Assembly (NCBI GenBank): GCA_012518765.1
Contig: JAAYRN010000245.1
Location: 1-8,388, forward strand
Reading direction: 5' to 3'
From: Bacteroidales bacterium
GTDB taxonomy: Bacteria > Bacteroidota > Bacteroidia > Bacteroidales > WCHB1-69
DNA: 8,388 nt
The first letter of the stretch is position 1. Every line of letters begins with the position of its first letter. The notes beneath the pieces were generated by a model. It had not been told where the DNA came from. It made no database searches and saw nothing but the letters and a program-made list of their open reading frames with translations. Below, in pieces: positions 1-7,206 of this stretch. Made by a program: the position numbers and the translations under genes.

Positions 1-1
1 A

Positions 2-478
2 GGAGTAACTCCAAAATCGTTAGGTGGAGGTAAATACGAAATTGTTCCAAGTAGCAATTTAGTTGGGAAAAGAGTAACTATTTCTGTCTCAGCCGATTTA
101 GGAACTGGCAGAACACAAAATATGGGTGGACAAGAATTTCGTGTAAGAGCGGTTCCAAATCCCGTTGCTTATATAGGTTCCAACATTAGTTCTGGTAAAA
201 TTTCCAGAGACTTATTAAAAGGGAATCAGTTTTTAACAGCCCGAATGGAAAATTTTGATTTTGCTTTGGCTTGGCGTGTAACTTCTTACAGAGTTACTGT
301 TGTTAAAAATGGACGTGAAGTTGCCAGTGTTGTAAACAATGGACCTCAATTTGTTGGTTCTGTTCAAAATGCTGTTAACTCAGCCACACCGGGAACTGTG
401 TTTGAATTTACTGAAATTAAAGCCCGAAGTATTGCAGGAATAAAAAATTTAAGTAACATCACAGTACGTGTAAGATAA
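2..478 (+). CDS. gldM: GldM/PorM C-terminal part (5' end outside window), T9SS / gliding motor protein
   Basis: The frame is open from base 2 to the TAA at 476-478, so this is the last 158 codons of a longer gene; an internal ATG at 122 is not the true start. GldM is anchored in the inner membrane by an N-terminal helix, pairs with GldL to form the proton-driven rotary motor, and reaches through the periplasm with Ig-like domains to contact the GldK/GldN ring. The visible part matches the last domains of the family: a G-rich beta segment, then F-R-V-R-A-V-P-N-P-V-A, the hallmark linker (usually F-R-V-K-x-x-P-D-P-V-A), then the terminal beta-rich domain with M-E-N-F-D-F and repeated V-T-V / V-R-V strands. 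The N-terminal transmembrane helix is not in the window. It lies 29 bases before gldN, the standard gldKLMN order, which strongly supports the call. I see no frameshift in the part present. Confidence 0.9.
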   Translation, partial: GVTPKSLGGGKYEIVPSSNLVGKRVTISVSADLGTGRTQNMGGQEFRVRAVPNPVAYIGSNISSGKISRDLLKGNQFLTARMENFDFALAWRVTSYRVTVVKNGREVASVVNNGPQFVGSVQNAVNSATPGTVFEFTEIKARSIAGIKNLSNITVRVR

Positions 479-507
479 TATAATATTCGTATTAAAAACT
501 TCAAGAT

Positions 508-1572
508 ATGAAAAACATAAGATTAATAATGTTGATAGTAATAGCGGGAAGCTTTTTAGGTTTAAAAGCTCAAACTATTGATAGTGAAAACAGTAATCAA
601 GGAACATTTGATGCTCCTGAAGCCATTCGGGCACCCATAGATCGTCCTTATGAAAGAAAATTGTTAAAGGATAATGTTCCCATTACGTTACAGCCCTTAG
701 ATGAAGAATACATGCACCACTCTTCTCTGTATTGGAGAGTTATTGATTTGCGTGAAAAAATGAACCATCCTTTGTACTTCCCTACAGAACCAAAAGGGAA
801 TTGGAAAAGTTTTGCTTTAACCATACGAGATGCTGTTGATTCTTCGGAAAATAATCCTATGCCGATTCGTATCTACTCTACCGAATACTTAGATATTCCC
901 CTATCACAAAGTGAATTTCAAAGTAAGTTTAGTATAGATCCCATCGTCCAAAGTATATGGTTGGAAGATGAATATGGAGACCTTGTATTTGACGAAGAAA
1001 CAGGAGATCCTATTTCATTGGGAGATACCACCATTATGCAGTTTGCAGACCCCAGAGATATTATGCAATATGACATAAAAGAATTATGGTACATTGACAA
1101 CCAAAGATCGGTTGCTGATTTTAGAATCATGGGAATATGCCCCGTACTACAAAAAGGAGGCATTGAGGATGACTTTGACGATGACGATATGGATTTCTAT
1201 TCTGATGGTGATGATGGTTATGAAGACTATGAAAGCGAAGATGGTTATGAAGATTATGGCTACGAAGAAGATGATGATATGGAAGATTTTTCAACCTCTA
1301 AATTAGCCCCTCTTGGATGGTTACATTATCTTGAGTTCAGACCCGTGATGGCAGTAAACGAAGTTTTTAATCCACACAACAACTCTAACCGCAGAACTTA
1401 CGATGATATTTTTCTTTCTAGACATTTCTCCAGTTTTATAAGAGCAGAAGAAAATGTTTACGATAACAGAGAGATATTCCATTATATTGTCAATGGATTG
1501 GATCAGATATTGGAAGCAGAAAAAATCAAACAAAAAATGTTCGCTATAGAGCATGACATGTGGGAATACTAA
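508..1572 (+). CDS. gldN: GldN/PorN, periplasmic T9SS / gliding motility protein with acidic insertion
   Basis: 354 residues. An N-terminal signal peptide is visible at residues 1-21: K/R near the start, a hydrophobic core, and L-K-A before Q22. There is no lipobox Cys, so the protein should be a soluble periplasmic one. GldN/PorN binds the lipoprotein GldK/PorK to form the large periplasmic ring of the type IX secretion system, needed for secretion of CTD-bearing proteins and for gliding. The family core is clear: W-R-V-I-D-L-R-E-K-M-N-H-P-L-Y at 76-90, an R-S-V-A-D-F-R-I-M-G-I stretch before residue 212, and near the C-terminus E-V-F-N-P-H-N and R-T-Y-D-D-I-F. Odd feature: residues 220-260 are 25 Asp/Glu out of 41, plus many Tyr and Gly, inserted between the I-C-P-V segment and the W-L-H-Y-L-E-F strand, where family members that I recall have only a short loop. 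It follows gldM and is the last gene before a terminator, as expected for gldKLMN. Confidence 0.93.
   Translation: MKNIRLIMLIVIAGSFLGLKAQTIDSENSNQGTFDAPEAIRAPIDRPYERKLLKDNVPITLQPLDEEYMHHSSLYWRVIDLREKMNHPLYFPTEPKGNWKSFALTIRDAVDSSENNPMPIRIYSTEYLDIPLSQSEFQSKFSIDPIVQSIWLEDEYGDLVFDEETGDPISLGDTTIMQFADPRDIMQYDIKELWYIDNQRSVADFRIMGICPVLQKGGIEDDFDDDDMDFYSDGDDGYEDYESEDGYEDYGYEEDDDMEDFSTSKLAPLGWLHYLEFRPVMAVNEVFNPHNNSNRRTYDDIFLSRHFSSFIRAEENVYDNREIFHYIVNGLDQILEAEKIKQKMFAIEHDMWEY
1213..1266 (+). repeat. Two tandem 27-base units inside gldN (9-residue repeat)
   Basis: Unit 1 is 1213-1239 and unit 2 is 1240-1266. They match at 22 of 27 positions, and both begin GATGGTTATGAAGA. They stay in frame and encode D-G-Y-E-D-Y-E-S-E followed by D-G-Y-E-D-Y-G-Y-E (residues 236-253). 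The flanks are also Asp codon-rich. The repeat lies wholly inside the acidic insertion of GldN, which suggests this segment grew by in-frame duplication. Confidence 0.85.
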
Positions 1573-1592
1573 AATATAACACTTTAAGACTT

Positions 1593-1621
1593 AAAGGCTA
1601 CCTATAAAGTAGCCTTTTTTT
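1593..1621 (+). terminator. Intrinsic terminator after gldN
   Basis: A perfect 9-base stem, AAAGGCTAC (1593-1601) with GTAGCCTTT (1609-1617), surrounds a 7-base loop and runs straight into a T tract to 1621. It lies 20 bases past the gldN stop and ends 12 bases before the recG start, so it separates the gld operon from the recG cluster. Confidence 0.9.
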
Positions 1622-1633
1622 ATCGTTAATTTT

Positions 1634-3745
1634 ATGAATCAATACCTATATACTGATATTACTTACCTTAAAGGCGTAGGCAGTAAAAGAGCTGAACTCC
1701 TAAAAAAAGAAATAGCCGTATATAATTTTTACGATTTATTACACTACTACCCGTATAGGTATATAGACAAGTCTAAATTCTATAAAATCAACGAATTGCA
1801 AAATAATATCAACTCCTATGTTCAAGTAAAAGGAGTAGTGTGCGACATGCAAATCGTAGGAAAAAATCGGGCTAAACGACTTGTTGCTACTTTACAGGAT
1901 GATACAGGTTTTTTAGATTTGGTTTGGTTTAATGGAATTAATTATATAGAAAAAAGCATACAAAAAAACAAAGAATATATAGTTTTTGGTAAACCTACTT
2001 TGTTTGCACGTGCCTTCAATATGAGTCATCCTGAAATATCGGAAGTAGGTAAAGTTGAAGAATCTCAAACCATACCTATCCCCTTTCAACCTTTTTATAT
2101 AACCACCGAAAAAATGAAACGAAGTGGGTTGGATAGTAAAAATATCAGTAAACTTGTTTATCAAATTTTATCCTCCTCGCAAATAAATATAGAAGAAAAT
2201 TTACCTTTATACCTAATTGAAAAAATAAAACTTATTGATAGAAAACATGCCTTTTTCAATATACATTTCCCTCAAAACCAAAAACTACTAAAACATGCGC
2301 AACAACGACTCAAATTTGAAGAAATGTTTTTCTTACAGCTTCATTTACTGCAAAGTAAACAATTAAATACAATCAAAAACAAAGGTCATATTTTAAAAAA
2401 AGTAGGAAAAAACTTCAATAATTTTTATGCAAATTACCTTCCTTTTGAACTTACCAATGCTCAAAAAAAAGTCATCAAAGAAATTCGCTCCGATTTTATA
2501 TCGGGTAAACAAATGAATCGCTTGTTGCAAGGAGATGTTGGTAGTGGAAAAACCATCACTTCCTTACTTGTAATGCTCATCGTTATAGACAATGGCTACC
2601 AATGTTGTATGATGGCACCCACCGAAATATTAGCAAACCAACACTATGAAAGCATTTCCAAGCTACTGAAAGACATGGATATTGAAGTTGAACTATTGAC
2701 AGGAAGCACCAAAACTAAACAACGCAGGCAATTGTTATCAAATTTAAAAGAAGGAAAAACTTCCATACTGATAGGCACGCACGCCTTGATAGAGAATGAA
2801 GTGATTTTCAGCCAATTGGGTTTGGTAATCATAGACGAGCAGCATCGCTTTGGTGTAGAACAAAGAGCTAAATTATGGAAAAAAAACGAATCACCACCCC
2901 ATATTTTGGTAATGACTGCAACACCTATCCCACGAACCTTAGCAATGACAGTATACGGAGATTTAGATGTTTCGGTAATTGACGAACTTCCCGTAGGACG
3001 CAAGCCCGTCTCAACCTACCACTATAGCCAGAGAAACAGAAATAAATTAATTGACTTTTTAAAAAAACAAATACACATTGGGCGACAAATATTTGTAGTT
3101 TTTCCCTTGATAGAAGAATCCGAAACATTGGATTTGAACAATTTAATGGAAGGATACCAAAATTTTCTTCTTGACTTCCCCCCTCCTCATTATCACATAG
3201 ATTTTTTACATGGTAAATTATCAACAGAAGAAAAAGATGATAAAATGCAAAAATTCATATCGGGAGAAACTCATATTTTGCTTGCAACCACAGTAATAGA
3301 AGTAGGCGTAGACATTCCCAATGCAAGTGTTATGCTTATAGAAAATGCCGAACGATTTGGCTTAACACAACTTCATCAACTAAGAGGAAGGGTAGGAAGA
3401 GGAGGCGAACAATCATTTTGTATCCTCCTAACAGGGAATAAGTTGAGCAACGAAGGGAAAAAAAGGATACAAGCCATGTTGGAAACAAACGATGGATTTG
3501 AAATTGCTAATTTTGATCTAAAACTAAGAGGTCCTGGCGATTTAGCTGGCACTAAACAAAGCGGAATGTTGGAGTTTAAATTGGTAGACATTATAAAAGA
3601 TGAAAAATTAATTGCATTTAGTCGAAATTTAGCAACCGAAATCCTCAATACAGACCCACAACTTAAAAACAAAGAACACATTTGCCTACATAAATATCTA
3701 AACTATCTGTATAGAAAAACAGGAAATTATTATCAAATAAGCTAA
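1634..3745 (+). CDS. recG: ATP-dependent DNA helicase RecG
   Basis: 703 residues, close to the usual RecG length (about 690-700). RecG remodels stalled replication forks and Holliday junctions and limits over-replication. The N-terminal third is the wedge/OB-fold DNA-binding part (V-K-G-V-V and the following beta strands). The helicase motor follows: Walker A G-D-V-G-S-G-K-T at 300-307, motif II D-E-Q-H at 401-404 (the RecG/Mfd form of the DExH box), motif III T-A-T-P-I-P-R-T at 428-435, and motif VI Q-L-R-G-R-V-G-R-G ending at residue 590. After it comes the TRG translocation motif, with F-D-L-K-L-R-G-P-G-D at 627-636 and G-T-K-Q-S-G. All catalytic motifs are intact. The ATG at 1634 gives the full N-terminal domain; no clear Shine-Dalgarno is present, as usual in this phylum. 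The dus gene starts 2 bases after its stop, so the two are probably co-transcribed. Confidence 0.97.
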   Translation: MNQYLYTDITYLKGVGSKRAELLKKEIAVYNFYDLLHYYPYRYIDKSKFYKINELQNNINSYVQVKGVVCDMQIVGKNRAKRLVATLQDDTGFLDLVWFNGINYIEKSIQKNKEYIVFGKPTLFARAFNMSHPEISEVGKVEESQTIPIPFQPFYITTEKMKRSGLDSKNISKLVYQILSSSQINIEENLPLYLIEKIKLIDRKHAFFNIHFPQNQKLLKHAQQRLKFEEMFFLQLHLLQSKQLNTIKNKGHILKKVGKNFNNFYANYLPFELTNAQKKVIKEIRSDFISGKQMNRLLQGDVGSGKTITSLLVMLIVIDNGYQCCMMAPTEILANQHYESISKLLKDMDIEVELLTGSTKTKQRRQLLSNLKEGKTSILIGTHALIENEVIFSQLGLVIIDEQHRFGVEQRAKLWKKNESPPHILVMTATPIPRTLAMTVYGDLDVSVIDELPVGRKPVSTYHYSQRNRNKLIDFLKKQIHIGRQIFVVFPLIEESETLDLNNLMEGYQNFLLDFPPPHYHIDFLHGKLSTEEKDDKMQKFISGETHILLATTVIEVGVDIPNASVMLIENAERFGLTQLHQLRGRVGRGGEQSFCILLTGNKLSNEGKKRIQAMLETNDGFEIANFDLKLRGPGDLAGTKQSGMLEFKLVDIIKDEKLIAFSRNLATEILNTDPQLKNKEHICLHKYLNYLYRKTGNYYQIS

Positions 3746-3747
3746 AC

Positions 3748-4725
3748 ATGCTATCAATCGGAGATATTATTTTCAACAATACGAAGCTAATCCTTGCACC
3801 TATGGACGATGTAACCGACTTGCCTTTTCGTACTATTTGCAAAGAATTAGGAGCCGATATAACCGTAAGCGAATTTATAGCCGCCGATGCTTTGATTAGA
3901 GATGTAGAAAAAACAAAACAAAAAATACTTTCAGGGAAAAATGAAAATCCTTTTGGCATTCAGCTCTTTGGAAACGAAAAAGAAAGCATGTGTAAGGCGG
4001 CACAAATCATAGAATCGTATCAACCCGACTTTATAGACATTAACTGGGGATGTCCGGCAAGAAAAATAGCAAGCAAAGGTGCTGGCTCTGGTATGCTAAA
4101 AAACATTCCTTTATTATTAGAAATCACCAAAGAAATAATCAAATCCGTTCATCTGCCCGTTACAGTCAAAACACGTTTGGGATACGACGAAAACAACAAA
4201 TGTATAGTCGAACTTTGCGAGCAACTACAAGACATTGGAGTAAAAGCAATAAGCATACACGGAAGAACTAAGTCTCAAATGTTTAAAGGAGAATCCGATT
4301 GGACACTTATAGGAAAAGTGAAAGCAAATCCAAACATGGAAATACCCATTATTGGTAATGGAGATATAAACTCAGCACAAAAAGCATATCAAATGAGAGA
4401 GTTCCATAAGGTAGATGCTATTATGATTGGGCGAGCAGCAATCGGTAATCCATGGATATTTAAAGAATGTCGTCAAAAGTTAGATTATAATACGAACATG
4501 CAAACCCCTACCATAGAAGAACGTGTTAGAATTTGTAAAAAACACCTGTTGCTCACATTAGAACACAAAGGCGAAGGTGTTGGATTACTCGAAATGAGAA
4601 AACATTATAAGCCCTATTTTAAAGGAATTAATGAATTTAAACCATATCGTATTAAACTTTTAACTACAAATGATGTTAATGAGTTAATGGATACATTGGA
4701 TGAGATAAATTGTAAATTTAACTAA
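3748..4725 (+). CDS. dus: tRNA-dihydrouridine synthase (DusB-like)
   Basis: 325 residues, FMN/NADPH-dependent enzyme that reduces specific uridines in the D-loop of tRNA to dihydrouridine in the cytoplasm. Visible signatures of the TIM-barrel domain: L-A-P-M-D-D-V-T-D-L-P-F-R near the N-terminus (FMN site), D-I-N-W-G-C-P at 97-103 with C102 as the catalytic acid, the K-T-R-L-G segment at 141-145, H171 in I-H-G-R-T, G-N-G-D-I at 203-207 and I-G-R-A-A-I-G-N-P-W from 227 for flavin phosphate binding. The C-terminal helical tRNA-binding domain carries M-R-K-H-Y. The sequence differs from Escherichia coli DusB in A-P-M-D-D (usually A-P-M-A-G) and N-W-G-C-P (usually N-M/F-G-C-P), but an E/D at that place is common in Bacteroidota members as I recall them. 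Which tRNA position it modifies cannot be read from the sequence. Start is 2 bases after recG; the next gene starts 1 base after its stop. Confidence 0.94.
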   Translation: MLSIGDIIFNNTKLILAPMDDVTDLPFRTICKELGADITVSEFIAADALIRDVEKTKQKILSGKNENPFGIQLFGNEKESMCKAAQIIESYQPDFIDINWGCPARKIASKGAGSGMLKNIPLLLEITKEIIKSVHLPVTVKTRLGYDENNKCIVELCEQLQDIGVKAISIHGRTKSQMFKGESDWTLIGKVKANPNMEIPIIGNGDINSAQKAYQMREFHKVDAIMIGRAAIGNPWIFKECRQKLDYNTNMQTPTIEERVRICKKHLLLTLEHKGEGVGLLEMRKHYKPYFKGINEFKPYRIKLLTTNDVNELMDTLDEINCKFN

Positions 4726-4726
4726 G

Positions 4727-5527
4727 ATGGAAAAGGCAATACAATTAGATGTAGAAAATATTATCTACACCAAAAACAAAACATTGCACCGCTTGATGCC
4801 TAAATTTATGCTAAACTACCTGCGTAGAATTTTACACGAAGAAGATATAAATATAATTTTAGAAGACTCGGTTGGGGTAAATGGCGTAGATTTTGCAAAA
4901 AAAATAATCGAGGATTTTAATGTATCCTATACAGTTATAAACGAAGAGAATATCCCTATAAATGGCAATCACATCATAGCCTCTAACCATCCACTTGGGG
5001 GGTTCGACGGCTTGATATTGGCACATGTTTTTTCTAAATACAAAGATAACATAAAAGTTACCGTCAACGACCTGCTAATGAATGTACCTAACTTGGTGGA
5101 TATATTTGTTCCTATTAATAAAACAGGGAAAAACACCACAAGTTTAGCAATAGCACTAAACAACACCTTTAAAGAAGACAATATGATTGTTTTTTTTCCC
5201 GCTGGCATGTGTTCTCGTAAAACAAAAAAAGACATTGTAGACCTTGAATGGAAAAAAACATTTGTTAGCAAAGCAAAAGAATACCAAAGAGATGTTATCC
5301 CCATTTATTTTGAAGGAAAAAACTCTAATTTCTTTTATAATCTTGCTAATTTTAGAAAAAAAATAGGGTTAAAAGCCAATATAGAAATGATTTACCTACC
5401 CGATGAACTATTTAAACAAAAAAACAAACATTTCAAAATTGTAATCGGTAAACCTATACCTTATCAAACATTTACTAAAGAAAAAAATGATTACGAACAT
5501 GCAAAAGACATAAAAAAAATAGTATAA
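4727..5527 (+). CDS. glsA: GlsA-like O-acyltransferase (PlsC-related, 'hemolysin' acyltransferase family)
   Basis: 266 residues. The sequence shows a PlsC-type acyltransferase: an S-N-H-P-L-G-G-F-D-G block with H88 and D94, and a F-P-A-G-M-C-S-R-K block at 157-165 corresponding to the substrate-binding F-P-E-G motif. The H and D are separated by five residues rather than the classic four (H-x4-D), and the acidic residue of FPEG is Ala; as I recall, this variant is normal in the GlsA/OlsF branch. I see no clear transmembrane helix, so it is probably a peripheral inner-membrane enzyme. In Bacteroides, GlsA esterifies the hydroxyl of an N-3-hydroxyacyl-glycine made by GlsB. The GNAT gene 60 bases downstream is the expected GlsB partner, and the same O-then-N order occurs in the fused OlsF proteins that make ornithine lipids. 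Amino-acid specificity (glycine, ornithine or other) cannot be told. It begins 1 base after the dus stop. Confidence 0.8.
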   Translation: MEKAIQLDVENIIYTKNKTLHRLMPKFMLNYLRRILHEEDINIILEDSVGVNGVDFAKKIIEDFNVSYTVINEENIPINGNHIIASNHPLGGFDGLILAHVFSKYKDNIKVTVNDLLMNVPNLVDIFVPINKTGKNTTSLAIALNNTFKEDNMIVFFPAGMCSRKTKKDIVDLEWKKTFVSKAKEYQRDVIPIYFEGKNSNFFYNLANFRKKIGLKANIEMIYLPDELFKQKNKHFKIVIGKPIPYQTFTKEKNDYEHAKDIKKIV

Positions 5528-5587
5528 CTTAAAACAACATTTATATTGATTTTTTTTATATTATTGTAGCTATAAATTATACACGAA

Positions 5588-6550
5588 GTGGAGAAGATAT
5601 TAAGAAAAGTAAATAGACGATTATTAAAATCAGAACTAACTGAAGATAAGATACTTTGTTACACAAACTACGGTGGAAATATTGTCTTTTCGGTTGATTA
5701 TTATAATGCCCCTAATACTTTGTTAGAGTTGGGAAGATTGCGAGAAATTGCATTCAGAGACGCCGGAGGAGGCACTGGGAAGTCTGTCGACATAGACAAA
5801 TACGACATAAGCAAGCCCCCCTTTCAACAATTGATTGTATGGGATCCCAAAGACAAAGAAATCATAAGTAGCTACCGTTATTTATTCGGAAAAGATATTC
5901 GAATAGAAAAAGAAACAGCTTACAGTCCCACTGCCGATTTGTTTGAATTTTCCGAAGAATTTATTAAGAATTACCTACCCTACTCTATTGAATTAGGTCG
6001 TTCTTTTGTACAACCACAATACCAAGCTGCACGCTCTCGAAAAGGCTTGTTTGCCTTAGATAACGTATGGGACGGATTGGGAAGTATCGTATACCACCAT
6101 CCTGAAATCAAATATGTTTTTGGAAAAATGACCATGTATAAAAATTACAATAAACTTGGTAGAGACCTTATTTTATACTTCTTAAACAAGCATTTCTCCA
6201 AAGGAAAATCCCTAATGAAAGCCTATAAACCCTTAGGATACCATCACGATGAATCGGTTATAGCACCCTTGTTGCCACACGATGATTTTAAAGAAGACTA
6301 TAAAGCATTGGTACACGAAATAGATAAAACAGGAAGCAAAATTCCACCCCTGATAAACATATACATGAGGGTAGCATCTACCATGCAATGTTTTGGAACT
6401 TCTGACAATGAGGAATTTGGAGACACCGAAGAAACTGTAATCTTAGTTAAAATTGATGACATTTATCCTGACAAAAAAGAAAGACACTTAAATCCAAAAC
6501 TCTCAAAGAACTTAAATGATTATAAAAACGGCATCTTTCGTAAAAAGTAG
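5588..6550 (+). CDS. glsB: GlsB/OlsB-like GNAT N-acyltransferase for acyl-amino-acid lipids
   Basis: 320 residues, begins with GTG. An in-frame TAA at 5573-5575 and no ATG between it and 5588 bound the start; the next internal Met is about half-way along, so GTG is the only sensible choice. The protein resembles the hemolysin-like GNAT family (OlsB/GlsB): L-G-R-L-R-E-I-A-F-R-D-A-G-G-G-T-G-K at 48-65, an I-V-W-D-P-K acceptor strand, Y-S-I-E-L-G-R-S-F-V at 132-141 and a G-L-F-A-L-D-N-V-W-D-G-L segment. OlsB/GlsB enzymes transfer a 3-hydroxyacyl chain from acyl carrier protein to the amino group of ornithine or glycine, giving the lyso lipid that the GlsA partner then esterifies. The upstream gap of 60 bases is very AT-rich with no convincing promoter. 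Its last 35 bases overlap engB in another frame. Confidence 0.8.
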   Translation: MEKILRKVNRRLLKSELTEDKILCYTNYGGNIVFSVDYYNAPNTLLELGRLREIAFRDAGGGTGKSVDIDKYDISKPPFQQLIVWDPKDKEIISSYRYLFGKDIRIEKETAYSPTADLFEFSEEFIKNYLPYSIELGRSFVQPQYQAARSRKGLFALDNVWDGLGSIVYHHPEIKYVFGKMTMYKNYNKLGRDLILYFLNKHFSKGKSLMKAYKPLGYHHDESVIAPLLPHDDFKEDYKALVHEIDKTGSKIPPLINIYMRVASTMQCFGTSDNEEFGDTEETVILVKIDDIYPDKKERHLNPKLSKNLNDYKNGIFRKK

Positions 6551-7118
6551 CCCCGATTGGGAATCCTGCCCTAAAAACTCTCTACCCGAATTTGCATTCA
6601 TAGGAAGATCAAATGTTGGAAAATCTTCCTTTATAAATATGCTTACAGCTCATCAGCAATTAGCAAAAACCTCATCAAAACCCGGAAAAACCAAACTTAT
6701 TAATCATTTTTTAATCAACAACGAATGGTATTTGGTTGACTTGCCGGGATATGGTTACACTCGTTCTTCCAAAGAATTGAGAATACAATGGAACAAAATG
6801 ACATTGGACTACATACAGTACCGCAAAGACTTATACTATCTATGTTTACTGATAGACAGTCGCTTACTTCCACAAAAAATAGACCTTTCGTTTATCAATA
6901 CCTTAGGCGAAATGCAAATTCCATTTCTGATTGTATTTACCAAATCGGACAAACAAAGCAACCTAAAAATCATGAAAAATGTAGAAGTATTTTTAGACAC
7001 CCTTTCTGAATCTTGGGAAGAGCTACCTCCTTATTTTATTACCTCGGCGGTAACAAGCAAAGGAAAAGAAGAATTTTTATCCTTCATAGATAAAGTAATT
7101 AAAGAAACCAAACGATAA
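6516..7118 (+). CDS. engB: Ribosome-biogenesis GTP-binding protein EngB/YsxC (YihA)
   Basis: 200 residues, the usual EngB size. EngB is an essential cytoplasmic GTPase of late 50S subunit assembly. All G motifs are visible: G1 G-R-S-N-V-G-K-S-S at 30-38, a G2 segment S-S-K-P-G-K-T with the conserved Thr, G3 D-L-P-G-Y-G at 75-80 (the family form of DxxG), G4 T-K-S-D-K at 142-146 and G5 T-S-A-V at 176-179. The start is fixed unusually well: an in-frame TAA (6513-6515) directly abuts the ATG at 6516, and the next Met lies after the P-loop. The gene therefore begins inside the glsB coding region, with a 35-base overlap, which implies translational coupling to the upstream operon. No terminator is seen between it and the rplY promoter. 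Confidence 0.96.
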   Translation: MIIKTASFVKSSPDWESCPKNSLPEFAFIGRSNVGKSSFINMLTAHQQLAKTSSKPGKTKLINHFLINNEWYLVDLPGYGYTRSSKELRIQWNKMTLDYIQYRKDLYYLCLLIDSRLLPQKIDLSFINTLGEMQIPFLIVFTKSDKQSNLKIMKNVEVFLDTLSESWEELPPYFITSAVTSKGKEEFLSFIDKVIKETKR

Positions 7119-7135
7119 TTACAAATTAATACTCA

Positions 7136-7163
7136 TTGGGTATTAAAAAAAATTATATCTTTG
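7136..7163 (+). promoter_or_regulatory. Bacteroidota-type promoter for rplY
   Basis: A TATCTTTG box (7156-7163) fits the -7 consensus TAnnTTTG exactly. A TTG at 7136-7138 sits 17 bases upstream as the -33 element. The box ends 43 bases before the rplY ATG, leaving an AT-rich leader of roughly 35-40 bases. The promoter lets rplY be transcribed independently of the engB operon. Call rests on motif match only. Confidence 0.7.
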
Positions 7164-7206
7164 CAAACTTTAAAAAAATCAATTTATTTATTTTAATTTA
7201 TTAGAA

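Noticed and set aside
1094..1306. Shifted-frame ORF rich in Met and Lys inside gldN
   Set aside because: It is the +1 reading of GAT/GAA repeats in the acidic insertion; the gldN frame is intact through this stretch and carries conserved segments on both sides.
2644..3003. 119-codon open frame on the minus strand within recG
   Set aside because: It lies entirely opposite the helicase motifs of recG, resembles no family I know, and has no promoter-like element; a shadow of the real gene.
5190..5197. Run of eight T in glsA as a programmed frameshift or phase-variation site
   Set aside because: The frame continues without interruption and the run simply encodes Val-Phe-Phe in AT-rich DNA; runs of this length occur elsewhere in the window.
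5546..5566. Possible promoter before glsB (TTG and TATTATTG)
   Set aside because: The -7 box has a mismatch in the conserved TTTG and the TTG is only 10 bases away, far too close.
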